A stretch of DNA of 7,564 nucleotides, from assembly GCA_030613125.1 (NCBI GenBank), contig JAUWMO010000160.1, positions 1 to 7,564 on the forward strand. The letters run 5' to 3'. The notes beneath the pieces are model-generated. The model was not told where the DNA came from. It was given only the letters and a program-made list of their open reading frames with translations, and did no database searches. Within the stretch, counting starts at the first letter, position 1. Every line of letters begins with the position of its first letter. Positions 1 through 4,908 of this stretch are shown piece by piece. Origin of the DNA: Bacteroidota bacterium. Its GTDB lineage: Bacteria > Bacteroidota > Bacteroidia > Bacteroidales > VadinHA17. Position numbers and translations under genes: made by a program.

Positions 1-12
1 GCCCAGTCTTCA

Positions 13-68
13 GATTGCCGACTGGCGACTGTGGACTGCCGACTTTAGACTGAAGATTACCGACTTTA
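13..68. repeat. Heptamer tandem repeat, eight GAYTNNN units
   Basis: Eight consecutive 7-bp units follow the pattern GA(C/T)TNNN: GATTGCC, GACTGGC, GACTGTG, GACTGCC, GACTTTA, GACTGAA, GATTACC, GACTTTA. There are no indels. A higher 21-bp period is also visible, because CCGACT recurs at 18, 39 and 60. A 7-bp period is not a multiple of three and nothing in-frame runs through the block, so it is almost certainly non-coding. It lies 127 bp upstream of hisF and may begin before the window. Function is unknown; a dispersed intergenic repeat is the likeliest reading. Confidence 0.75.
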
Positions 69-142
69 AAATGCAAAGTATAATGAAATTAGCCATTATC
101 AAGCCATAGACATTGAACTTAGCGCAGTGATTTCATAGCTTG

Positions 143-157
143 TCCCGATTTTCGGGA
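143..157. repeat. Short perfect hairpin upstream of hisF
   Basis: TCCCGA (143-148) and TCGGGA (152-157) pair perfectly over 6 bp with a 3-nt TTT loop. No T-run follows, so it does not read as an intrinsic terminator. It sits 37 bp before the hisF start. It could be a dispersed palindrome or a processing or structure element in the his mRNA; the sequence does not decide between these. No clear promoter is visible in 1-194, so hisF is probably transcribed from further upstream. Confidence 0.5.
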
Positions 158-194
158 AACGAAGTGAGTAAATTTCGATACGTATTAAATAACC

Positions 195-950
195 ATGTTA
201 ACACGAAGAATTATTCCGTGCCTCGATGTAATGAATGGCCGTACAGTGAAAGGAGTTAATTTTATGAATCTTCGGGATGCCGGAGATGCAGTTGAACTGG
301 CATGTAAATATCGCGATGAAGGAGCTGACGAACTTATATTCCTTGATATTACAGCCACTCATGAAAAACGTAAAACCCTTGCTGAACTGGTTAAAAAGAT
401 CGCAAAAAACATAAATATTCCATTTACTGTTGGAGGTGGGATCACAAGCACCGAAGACGTTAAAGTAATGCTATATTCAGGTGCAGACAAAATAACCATT
501 AACTCAGCTGCTGTCAGGGATCCGGATATTATTAATGAGTTAGCTGAAAAATTTGGAAGTCAGTGTATTGTTGTAGCAATTGATGCTAAGAAAATAAACG
601 GGGTTTGGAAAGTCTACCTGAACGGGGGAAGAATACCTACAGAGATTGAGTTGATGGATTGGGCATTGGATGTGGATGCCAGAGGAGCCGGGGAAATTAT
701 GTTTACCTCAATGAACCATGATGGTACGAAAAAAGGTTTCGCTAATGAAGCTTTACGCCAAATGACCAGAAAAGTTGGCATCCCTGTAATTGCCAGTGGG
801 GGGGCCGGTAATATGAAACATTTTTATGATGCTTTTACACTGGGAAATGCTGATGCAGCACTTGCTGCAAGTGTTTTTCATTACAGGAAAATTACAATAT
901 CTGAACTGAAGAAATATTTGAAAGAAAAAGGAATTATGGTGCGGACTTAG
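195..950 (+). CDS. hisF: Imidazole glycerol phosphate synthase, cyclase subunit HisF
   Basis: HisF is the (beta/alpha)8 cyclase subunit of imidazole glycerol phosphate synthase. With ammonia from the HisH glutaminase it converts PRFAR to IGP and AICAR, the fifth step of histidine synthesis, in the cytoplasm. At 251 residues it has the usual family length. Both catalytic aspartates fall at the positions expected from characterised HisF enzymes: Asp11 in RIIPCLDV and Asp130 in VVAIDAK. Asn103 and Asp176 (MNHDG) are also present, as are the phosphate-binding loops TVGGGI (78-83) and SGGAG (201-205). The ATG start places Asp11 correctly. No Shine-Dalgarno sequence precedes it, as is normal in Bacteroidota. 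hisIE follows 27 bp downstream, so the two are probably cotranscribed as the end of a his operon whose earlier genes lie before the window. Nothing is missing or odd. Confidence 0.98.
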   Translation: MLTRRIIPCLDVMNGRTVKGVNFMNLRDAGDAVELACKYRDEGADELIFLDITATHEKRKTLAELVKKIAKNINIPFTVGGGITSTEDVKVMLYSGADKITINSAAVRDPDIINELAEKFGSQCIVVAIDAKKINGVWKVYLNGGRIPTEIELMDWALDVDARGAGEIMFTSMNHDGTKKGFANEALRQMTRKVGIPVIASGGAGNMKHFYDAFTLGNADAALAASVFHYRKITISELKKYLKEKGIMVRT

Positions 951-977
951 TTTTTTAATCCAAAATTGTAATAGTTA

Positions 978-1598
978 ATGGACAAGCTAATTAATAAAAA
1001 GATGGAAGTGAATTTTGATAAGACTAGCGGCCTGGTACCTGCTATAATACAGGATAATATTACCAATAAAGTATTAATGCTGGGATATATGAACCAGGAA
1101 GCATTTGAGAAAACCCTTAAGGATGGAATTGTAACTTTTTTTAGCAGATCAAAAAAACGCCTTTGGGTCAAAGGGGAAACCAGTGGGAATTATCTTAAAT
1201 TAGTAAGTATTAAAACAGATTGTGATAAGGACACATTGTTGGTAAAGGTGAATCCCACCGGCCCGGTTTGTCATACAGGAACAGACACTTGTTGGGGCGA
1301 AGAGAACAAATCCGATCAGGTTTTGTTTTTAAAGGAACTTGAGAAAGTAATTCAGGACCGTAAGGAAAATCCAACCGAACAGTCTTATACTGCAAGCTTG
1401 TTTGAAAAAGGATTGAAAAAAATAGGCCAGAAGCTTGGTGAGGAAGCGATTGAGCTCATTATTGAAGCAATCGATAATAAAAATGATCTGTTTCTGGAAG
1501 AAGCAGCAGATCTTCTATATCATTACCTGGTGCTATTGTCAGCCAAGGATATTTCCCTTAATGATGTGGTTGAGGTATTAAACAACAGGAGGGTGTAG
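978..1598 (+). CDS. hisIE: Bifunctional phosphoribosyl-AMP cyclohydrolase / phosphoribosyl-ATP pyrophosphatase HisIE
   Basis: This is a two-domain fusion catalysing steps 2 and 3 of histidine synthesis: HisE removes pyrophosphate from PR-ATP and HisI opens the adenine ring of PR-AMP. Residues about 1-110 are HisI. They contain FFSRSKKRLWVKGETSGN (54-71), the metal-binding DCDKD (81-85), and CHTGTDTCW (98-106), whose cysteines with Cys82 match the family zinc site. Residues about 116-206 are HisE, with LEKVIQDRKENP, SYTASLFEKGLKKIGQKLGEE split across 136-156, and the acidic helix EEAADLLYH (174-182). At 206 residues it is a typical fused form. The ATG at 978 gives the full HisI N-terminus; Met9 at 1002 is a weaker alternative. 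It follows hisF by 27 bp and is probably the last his gene. No convincing terminator is visible after it. Confidence 0.97.
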   Translation: MDKLINKKMEVNFDKTSGLVPAIIQDNITNKVLMLGYMNQEAFEKTLKDGIVTFFSRSKKRLWVKGETSGNYLKLVSIKTDCDKDTLLVKVNPTGPVCHTGTDTCWGEENKSDQVLFLKELEKVIQDRKENPTEQSYTASLFEKGLKKIGQKLGEEAIELIIEAIDNKNDLFLEEAADLLYHYLVLLSAKDISLNDVVEVLNNRRV

Positions 1599-1623
1599 CT
1601 TTGTCAAGCTTCCTTAATAATAA

Positions 1624-1746
1624 ATGCATCCCAAAGTAAAAAATATTGTAGGCTATATCGGTTACACAAATGTTAATAAAGAAGTTTTCGCAGAGGACTT
1701 CCAACCCGTGGCAGAGGATCCTAAGAAAAATGAATTTTGCCACTAA
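1624..1746 (+). other. Possible 40-codon ORF or gene remnant
   Basis: This ORF begins with ATG 25 bp after hisIE and encodes a 40-residue protein starting MHPKVKNIVGYIGYTN. The middle reads VFAEDFQPVAEDPKK and contains an AED-x4-AED duplication, reflected in DNA as GCAGAGGA at 1690 and 1711. I do not recognise the sequence. The final nine codons lie inside the direct repeat starting at 1721, so only about 32 codons are unique, and the stop is supplied by the repeat. This is compatible with a gene truncated by repeat insertion, with a real small protein, or with chance. The composition looks more protein-like than the neighbouring non-coding DNA, but that is weak evidence. The rest of 1599-1918 holds repeats only. 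Confidence 0.2.
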
Positions 1747-1786
1747 AACACAAAGTCACAAAAACGCACAAAAAACTTTAAGTAAA
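1721..1786. repeat. Direct repeat, copy A (left of the GxxExxY gene)
   Basis: This 66-bp stretch aligns to 2441-2508 with about 61 of 68 columns identical by hand: two 1-nt gaps and five substitutions. Both copies begin CTAAGAAAAA, share GCCACTAAAACACAA, and end ACTTTAAGTAAA. The pair brackets the GxxExxY-family gene. Copy A also forms the left arm of the palindromic element at 1739-1889. Confidence 0.85.
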
Positions 1787-1889
1787 TTTAGGAGATATTT
1801 CGGCTACGCTCGGTATTAGAATTATTATAAGAAAGTTATAATTACCATAATGCTTTAGTGTAAATTTTGTGTTTTCGTGTTTTTGTGGC
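1739..1889. repeat. Palindromic MITE-like element upstream of the GxxExxY gene
   Basis: The left end GCCACTAAAACACAAA (1739-1754) and the right end TTCGTGTTTTTGTGGC (1874-1889) are inverted repeats matching at 14 of 16 positions. They enclose about 120 bp without coding potential. The arms are rich in CACAAA / TTTGTG words, and looser complementarity extends inward. The size and terminal repeats fit a non-autonomous mobile or miniature inverted-repeat element. I see no clear target-site duplication. The right arm contains the GTG at 1877 that would extend the downstream gene, which argues against that start. Confidence 0.6.
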
Positions 1890-1918
1890 GAGAAAGACCA
1901 TATAAAAAGACTTCAATT

Positions 1919-2332
1919 ATGAATAAACTGACCAAAAAAATGAAATTCGAACCTTTATCAAGTGATATTGAATCAATCGGTAAACTAATAGTTGATTCAG
2001 CCTATACTGTTCATAAAAACTTAGGGCCGGGCTTGTTAGAGAAAGTCTATGAAATTTGTTTTTGTCATGAACTTGAAAAAAGAGGACTAAATTATAAGAG
2101 GCAACTCGATATTCCGGTAGTCTATGATGGGATAACATTCGATGAGGGTTTGCGACTTGATGTTATGGTTGAAGATAAGGTGATTTGTGAACTAAAAGCA
2201 CTTGAATTAGTTAATCCTGTATGGGATGCACAAATATTAAGTCATTTAAAACTTACAGGAAAACGCCTGGGTTATTTGATTAACTTCAATGTTGTTAATA
2301 TCGGGCAAGGAATAACAAGGTTTATTTTATAA
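1919..2332 (+). CDS. GxxExxY-family protein (PD-(D/E)XK nuclease-like)
   Basis: This 137-residue protein matches the GxxExxY family. The name motif is GLLEKVY at residues 38-44, preceded by the typical VDSAYTVHKNLGPG. A PD-(D/E)XK-like core follows: Asp81 in LRLDVMV, then Glu91 and Lys93 in ICELKAL. The C-terminal family signature is AQILSHLKLTGKRLGYLINFN (split: AQILSHLKLTG 104-114, KRLGYLINFN 115-124). Nuclease-like residues are therefore intact, but the biological role of the family is not established and I assign none. The ATG at 1919 is preferred; extension to GTG 1877 would use codons inside a repeat arm. ATG 1940 is also possible. It is unrelated to the his and trp pathways and is bracketed by direct repeats, so it is probably an insertion between two biosynthetic operons. 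No promoter stands out. Confidence 0.88.
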   Translation: MNKLTKKMKFEPLSSDIESIGKLIVDSAYTVHKNLGPGLLEKVYEICFCHELEKRGLNYKRQLDIPVVYDGITFDEGLRLDVMVEDKVICELKALELVNPVWDAQILSHLKLTGKRLGYLINFNVVNIGQGITRFIL

Positions 2333-2390
2333 TATATCCTTCACCTGAGTAATTCATATATAATCTATAAACAAGATTCATGAACAGGAA

Positions 2391-2407
2391 TGCCTGCCGG
2401 ACAGGCA
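2391..2407. repeat. Short GC-rich hairpin downstream of the GxxExxY gene
   Basis: TGCCTG (2391-2396) and CAGGCA (2402-2407) pair perfectly over 6 bp around a CCGGA loop. The hairpin lies 58 bp after the GxxExxY stop. There is no T-run after it (GGAAATAAAG follows), so an intrinsic terminator is not supported. It resembles the short dispersed palindromes found between Bacteroidota genes. Confidence 0.5.
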
Positions 2408-2440
2408 GGAAATAAAGCTCACCGGAGGTAATTGATTATG

Positions 2441-2508
2441 CTAAGAAAAAAAGAATTTTTGCCACTAAAACACAACGTCACTAAAACTCACAAAATACTT
2501 TAAGTAAA
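2441..2508. repeat. Direct repeat, copy B (right of the GxxExxY gene)
   Basis: This is the second copy of the 66-68 bp repeat at 1721-1786, in the same orientation. Unlike copy A it is not followed by an inverted right arm, so only the left half of the palindromic element is present. A SD-like GGAGGT at 2424 and an ATG at 2438 precede it, but the resulting 21-codon ORF is repeat sequence. Confidence 0.85.
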
Positions 2509-2523
2509 ACTTAATAATATTTC

Positions 2524-2621
2524 CATTCCACAGGGAGGCATCTCCTTAAAATTGATCGACAAATGAATATTCGCTAAATAGTATGGAGATTTCTCAGTCA
2601 CTTCGCTTCTTCGAAATGACA
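2524..2621. repeat. Inverted-repeat intergenic element, unit 1
   Basis: The left part holds CATTCC and CAGGGAGGCATCTCCTTAAA (2531-2550). The right part is in opposite sense, with GGAGATTTCTC (2585-2595) and TCGAAATGACA (2611-2621). The left block recurs at 2647-2666 with 19 of 20 identities, and the TCGAAATGACAAA end recurs at 2692-2704. The palindromic design with no ORF suggests a short dispersed repeat rather than a gene. Confidence 0.65.
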
Positions 2622-2631
2622 AATATGGTAA

Positions 2632-2702
2632 TGTCATTCCGATCCGCAGGGAGGAATCTCCTTAAATAATGGTATTGAATCATTTATAAAGTCGAAATGA
2701 CA
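2632..2702. repeat. Inverted-repeat intergenic element, unit 2 (shorter)
   Basis: The ends TGTCATTCCGA (2632-2642) and TCGAAATGACA (2692-2702) are inverted repeats matching at 10 of 11 positions. The internal CAGGGAGGAATCTCCTTAAA (2647-2666) matches unit 1. The GGAGATTTCTC arm of unit 1 is missing, so this copy is internally shortened. It stops 35 bp before the probable trp promoter, and the region 2333-2736 otherwise contains no supportable gene. Confidence 0.65.
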
Positions 2703-2736
2703 AAAATGTTATTTTTATTACAAGCACTAATTAGAA

Positions 2737-2768
2737 TTTGTTTAATTGAAGAAAACTTTTTATTTTTG
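2737..2768 (+). promoter_or_regulatory. Probable trp operon promoter, Bacteroidota type
   Basis: TATTTTTG at 2761-2768 fits the TAnnTTTG -7 consensus of Bacteroidota primary sigma factor promoters exactly. TTTG at 2737-2740 lies 20 nt before it, within the spacing usual for the -33 element. Transcription would be expected to start about 3-8 nt after the -7 box, near 2771-2776. That places the start just before the leader-peptide ATG at 2777. This is motif matching only, and such motifs are common in AT-rich DNA, but the location directly upstream of the attenuator raises its plausibility. Confidence 0.65.
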
Positions 2769-2776
2769 CTGACCTA

Positions 2777-2860
2777 ATGAACTATAAAAATAGAAATAAC
2801 AGCTGGTGGGGTTGGTGGACCTGGATAAATATCCGGGACAGGTCGACTTTGCACTGTTAA
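2777..2860 (+). CDS. trp operon leader peptide
   Basis: This 27-codon ORF encodes MNYKNRNNSWWGWWTW followed by INIRDRSTLHC and a TAA stop. Five of seven codons from 2804 to 2824 are TGG (residues 10, 11, 13, 14 and 16). Tryptophan is otherwise very rare here: only three Trp occur in the 1455 residues of TrpE, G, D, C and F. The ORF is followed by alternative RNA hairpins and an intrinsic terminator before trpE, as expected of an attenuation leader. Its role would be to sense charged tRNA-Trp by ribosome stalling, not to make a functional peptide. There is no Shine-Dalgarno sequence, and the probable transcription start lies only a few bases upstream, so it may be translated from a nearly leaderless mRNA. 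It is too short for ordinary gene callers. Confidence 0.9.
   Translation: MNYKNRNNSWWGWWTWINIRDRSTLHC
2818..2844 (+). promoter_or_regulatory. Attenuator 1:2 (pause-type) hairpin
   Basis: Two registers are possible. The compact one pairs CCTGGAT (2820-2826) with ATCCGGG (2831-2837), seven pairs including one G-U, around an AAAT loop. The wider one pairs GACCTG (2818-2823) with CAGGTC (2839-2844), six pairs. Segment 1 overlaps the last Trp codon (2822-2824), so a ribosome stalled on the Trp run would prevent either register. Segment 2 is the same sequence used by the antiterminator. Pairing was done by eye, without energy calculation. Confidence 0.75.
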
Positions 2861-2908
2861 TTTTCTTGTTTAAGTAAATAATAGAATACAGTATACAGAC
2901 CTCCCGGA
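2832..2908 (+). promoter_or_regulatory. Attenuator 2:3 antiterminator
   Basis: TCCGGGA (2832-2838) pairs with TCCCGGA (2902-2908), and after a 2-nt bulge (2839-2840) GGTC (2841-2844) pairs with GACC (2898-2901). That is 11 Watson-Crick pairs across a 53-nt loop. The 3' strand includes the whole 5' arm of the terminator, so the two structures cannot coexist. The arrangement predicts read-through into trpE when ribosomes stall on the leader Trp codons. Confidence 0.85.
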
Positions 2909-2925
2909 AATCCAGGAGGTTTTTT
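2899..2925 (+). terminator. Intrinsic terminator of the trp attenuator
   Basis: ACCTCC (2899-2904) pairs with GGAGGT (2915-2920) over six pairs. After a C-A mismatch, GG (2906-2907) pairs with CC (2912-2913) around an AAAT loop. A run of six T (2920-2925) follows, then ATT. It lies between the leader-peptide stop and the trpE ATG, 17 bp before the latter. It should stop transcription when the leader is translated fully, that is, when charged tRNA-Trp is plentiful. Confidence 0.88.
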
Positions 2926-2942
2926 ATTGAATAAAACTTACA

Positions 2943-4325
2943 ATGAAAACAATAAAACTAAAAATAAATAAAGAACTATTCCTTGCCGATACAACAACCC
3001 CAGTTGGACTGTATTTGAAGATGAGGGACGTATTTCCTAACTCATTCATGCTGGAAAGTTCTGATTATCATGGCAACAAAAACAAACATTCCTATATCTG
3101 TTTAGACCCTATAGCCAGTATCGAAGTTCAGAATGACCAGCTAACACTCAGGTATGGAAATGAGTCACAAAAATCAACAATTAAAAACAGGAGAGAGGTG
3201 ATAACTGTTCTTAATTCCTTTATTCATTCTTTTGAAACAAGTGATACAATACCGGTAAACGGGATTTTCGGTTATACTTCCTATGACTCAATTAAATACT
3301 TTGAAACAATAAGGCTCGATCATAAAAACAAAATACCCGATCTCCATTATACCTGTTTCCGGTTCATCATTCAGTTTGATCATTTCAATAATACTCTTCT
3401 TCTTATTGAGAACCAGCCTGAAATGGATACATCAAAGATCGAATTTGTTAAAACCCTGATCAATATCAAAAGCTATCCACATTATAAATTTTCAGTTTCA
3501 GAAAAAGAGAGCTTTAATATTGGAGAAAAGGATTTTAAAGAAATGGTGTCAAAGTCTAAAAAGCACTGCAAGAGAGGAGATGTTTTTCAAATCGTACTTT
3601 CCCGGACTTTTAACAAGACCTTCAAAGGGGATGAATTCAATGTGTACAGAGCTTTGAGAGCCATAAATCCTTCACCCTATCTTTTTTATTTCGACTTTGG
3701 CAATTTCAGGATATTCGGTTCTTCTCCTGAAGCCCAATTAAAAGTGACGAATGGAAAGGCAATAATTAATCCGATAGCGGGAACATTTAAACGCACAGGC
3801 AATGATCAGGAAGATTATAGTTCTGCAGAAGAACTTCTAAAAGACCCAAAAGAGAATGCCGAGCATACCATGCTTGTTGATTTGGCAAGAAACGATCTGA
3901 GCCGTCATTGTAAAAATGTTAAAGTTACAAGTTATAAGGAAATTCAATTCTACAGCCATGTAATTCACCTTGTATCTGAAGTAGAGGGGGAGTTAAACGA
4001 TCCTGGAAACCCAGTGTTGATATTCGCAGACACCTTTCCGGCCGGAACCTTATCGGGAGCTCCAAAATATAAGGCAATGGAACTTATTGACACCTATGAA
4101 AAGTCTGGCAGGGGGTTTTATGGAGGGGCTATCGGTTATTTCGGGTTTAATAATGAAGTAAATCATGCCATAACCATACGAAGTTTTTTAAGCATGAATA
4201 ACACACTAACATATCAGGCTGGTGCAGGAATCGTTGCAGATTCACAAGAAAAAAACGAATTGCAGGAAGTAAACAATAAACTGGAAGCTTTAAAAAAAGC
4301 CATAACTATGGCAGAAAAAGTATAA
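2943..4325 (+). CDS. trpE: Anthranilate synthase component I (TrpE)
   Basis: TrpE converts chorismate to anthranilate using ammonia supplied by TrpG, the first committed step of tryptophan synthesis. The N-terminal domain carries MLESSD (36-41), matching the LLES-type element involved in Trp feedback inhibition. The chorismate-binding domain shows GDVFQIVLSR (212-221), NPSPYLFY (242-249), GSSPE (259-263), PIAGT (277-281), ENAEHTMLVDLARND (304-318), FPAGTLSGAPK (365-375), GFYGGAIGY (391-399) and QAGAGIVADS (425-434). PIAGT, rather than the PIKGT of PabB, supports anthranilate over aminodeoxychorismate synthase. At 460 residues it is a compact but complete TrpE, and the protein contains no tryptophan. 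The ATG follows the attenuator terminator by 17 bp. trpG starts 5 bp after its stop. Expression should be controlled by the leader, and activity probably by Trp binding. Confidence 0.98.
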   Translation: MKTIKLKINKELFLADTTTPVGLYLKMRDVFPNSFMLESSDYHGNKNKHSYICLDPIASIEVQNDQLTLRYGNESQKSTIKNRREVITVLNSFIHSFETSDTIPVNGIFGYTSYDSIKYFETIRLDHKNKIPDLHYTCFRFIIQFDHFNNTLLLIENQPEMDTSKIEFVKTLINIKSYPHYKFSVSEKESFNIGEKDFKEMVSKSKKHCKRGDVFQIVLSRTFNKTFKGDEFNVYRALRAINPSPYLFYFDFGNFRIFGSSPEAQLKVTNGKAIINPIAGTFKRTGNDQEDYSSAEELLKDPKENAEHTMLVDLARNDLSRHCKNVKVTSYKEIQFYSHVIHLVSEVEGELNDPGNPVLIFADTFPAGTLSGAPKYKAMELIDTYEKSGRGFYGGAIGYFGFNNEVNHAITIRSFLSMNNTLTYQAGAGIVADSQEKNELQEVNNKLEALKKAITMAEKV

Positions 4326-4330
4326 TTACA

Positions 4331-4903
4331 ATGAGAAAAATACTTGTTTTTGACAATTATGATTCCTTTACATACAACCTTGTACATTGTATCAGGGAAA
4401 TTGGATATTCAAATGTAGATGTGTACCGGAACGATGAGATCGCTCTGGAAGAAATCAACAAATATGATTTGATATTACTTTCACCAGGACCCGGACTTCC
4501 TGAAGAATCCGGAATTCTGAAAGAGTTGATCAGAACCTATTCAAAAACAAAAAAGATAATGGGAGTTTGTCTGGGACAACAGGCTATTGGAGAGGTATTT
4601 GGAGCTGATTTGATAAATCTTGATAAAGTGTATCATGGAGTTTCAACTTATGTGAACATTTTAGATAGTTCGGAGCCTCTTTTTAAAAAATTACCTGCGA
4701 GATTTAAAATTGGAAGATATCATAGTTGGGTGGTCGATCAAAAAAATTTCCCTGAATGCTTAAAAATTACCGCTGTTGATGAAGAAGAGCATGTCATGGC
4801 TTTAAGACACAGGGATTATGATGTATGCGGAGTCCAATTTCATCCTGAATCCATACTAACTGATTACGGCAAAGAAATTATTAATAACTGGTTAAATTAT
4901 TGA
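4331..4903 (+). CDS. trpG: Anthranilate synthase component II, glutamine amidotransferase (TrpG)
   Basis: TrpG hydrolyses glutamine and passes ammonia to TrpE. It is a class I amidotransferase of 190 residues, normal for an unfused TrpG. The N-terminus has FDNYDSFTYNLVH (7-19), followed by LLSPGPGLPEESG (49-61). The nucleophile Cys80 is in MGVCLGQQAIGEVFG (77-91). The rest of the triad is His171 and Glu173 in GVQFHPES (167-174). GRYHSWVV (128-135) is also conserved. In some bacteria one subunit serves both TrpE and PabB; the position between trpE and trpD makes the tryptophan role secure, but a dual role cannot be excluded. It begins 5 bp after trpE and ends 5 bp before the preferred trpD start. 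Confidence 0.97.
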   Translation: MRKILVFDNYDSFTYNLVHCIREIGYSNVDVYRNDEIALEEINKYDLILLSPGPGLPEESGILKELIRTYSKTKKIMGVCLGQQAIGEVFGADLINLDKVYHGVSTYVNILDSSEPLFKKLPARFKIGRYHSWVVDQKNFPECLKITAVDEEEHVMALRHRDYDVCGVQFHPESILTDYGKEIINNWLNY

Positions 4904-4908
4904 TCCTT

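Noticed and set aside
143..157. Hairpin upstream of hisF as an intrinsic terminator
   Set aside because: No T-run follows on either strand, so it lacks the second half of a terminator.
947..1171. Minus-strand ORF with hydrophobic residues opposite hisIE
   Set aside because: The hydrophobic look comes from the complement of A-rich codons; it overlaps a confident hisIE gene.
1877..1918. GTG-initiated N-terminal extension of the GxxExxY protein
   Set aside because: The extension codons begin inside the inverted-repeat arm and add nothing family-like; ATG 1919 already gives the usual length.
2438..2503. A 21-codon ORF (MLRKKEF...) preceded by GGAGGT at good spacing
   Set aside because: Almost the entire ORF is direct-repeat sequence, the peptide is unremarkable, and Bacteroidota make little use of Shine-Dalgarno sites. 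It is probably chance.
2777..2942. T-box riboswitch or TRAP-type control of trpE
   Set aside because: There are no T-box consensus bases or spaced GAG/TAG triplets; the Trp-codon ORF with alternative helices explains the region.
4900..4908. TTG start for trpD overlapping the trpG stop
   Set aside because: The ATG at 4909 gives a complete TrpD with a common start codon and no overlap.
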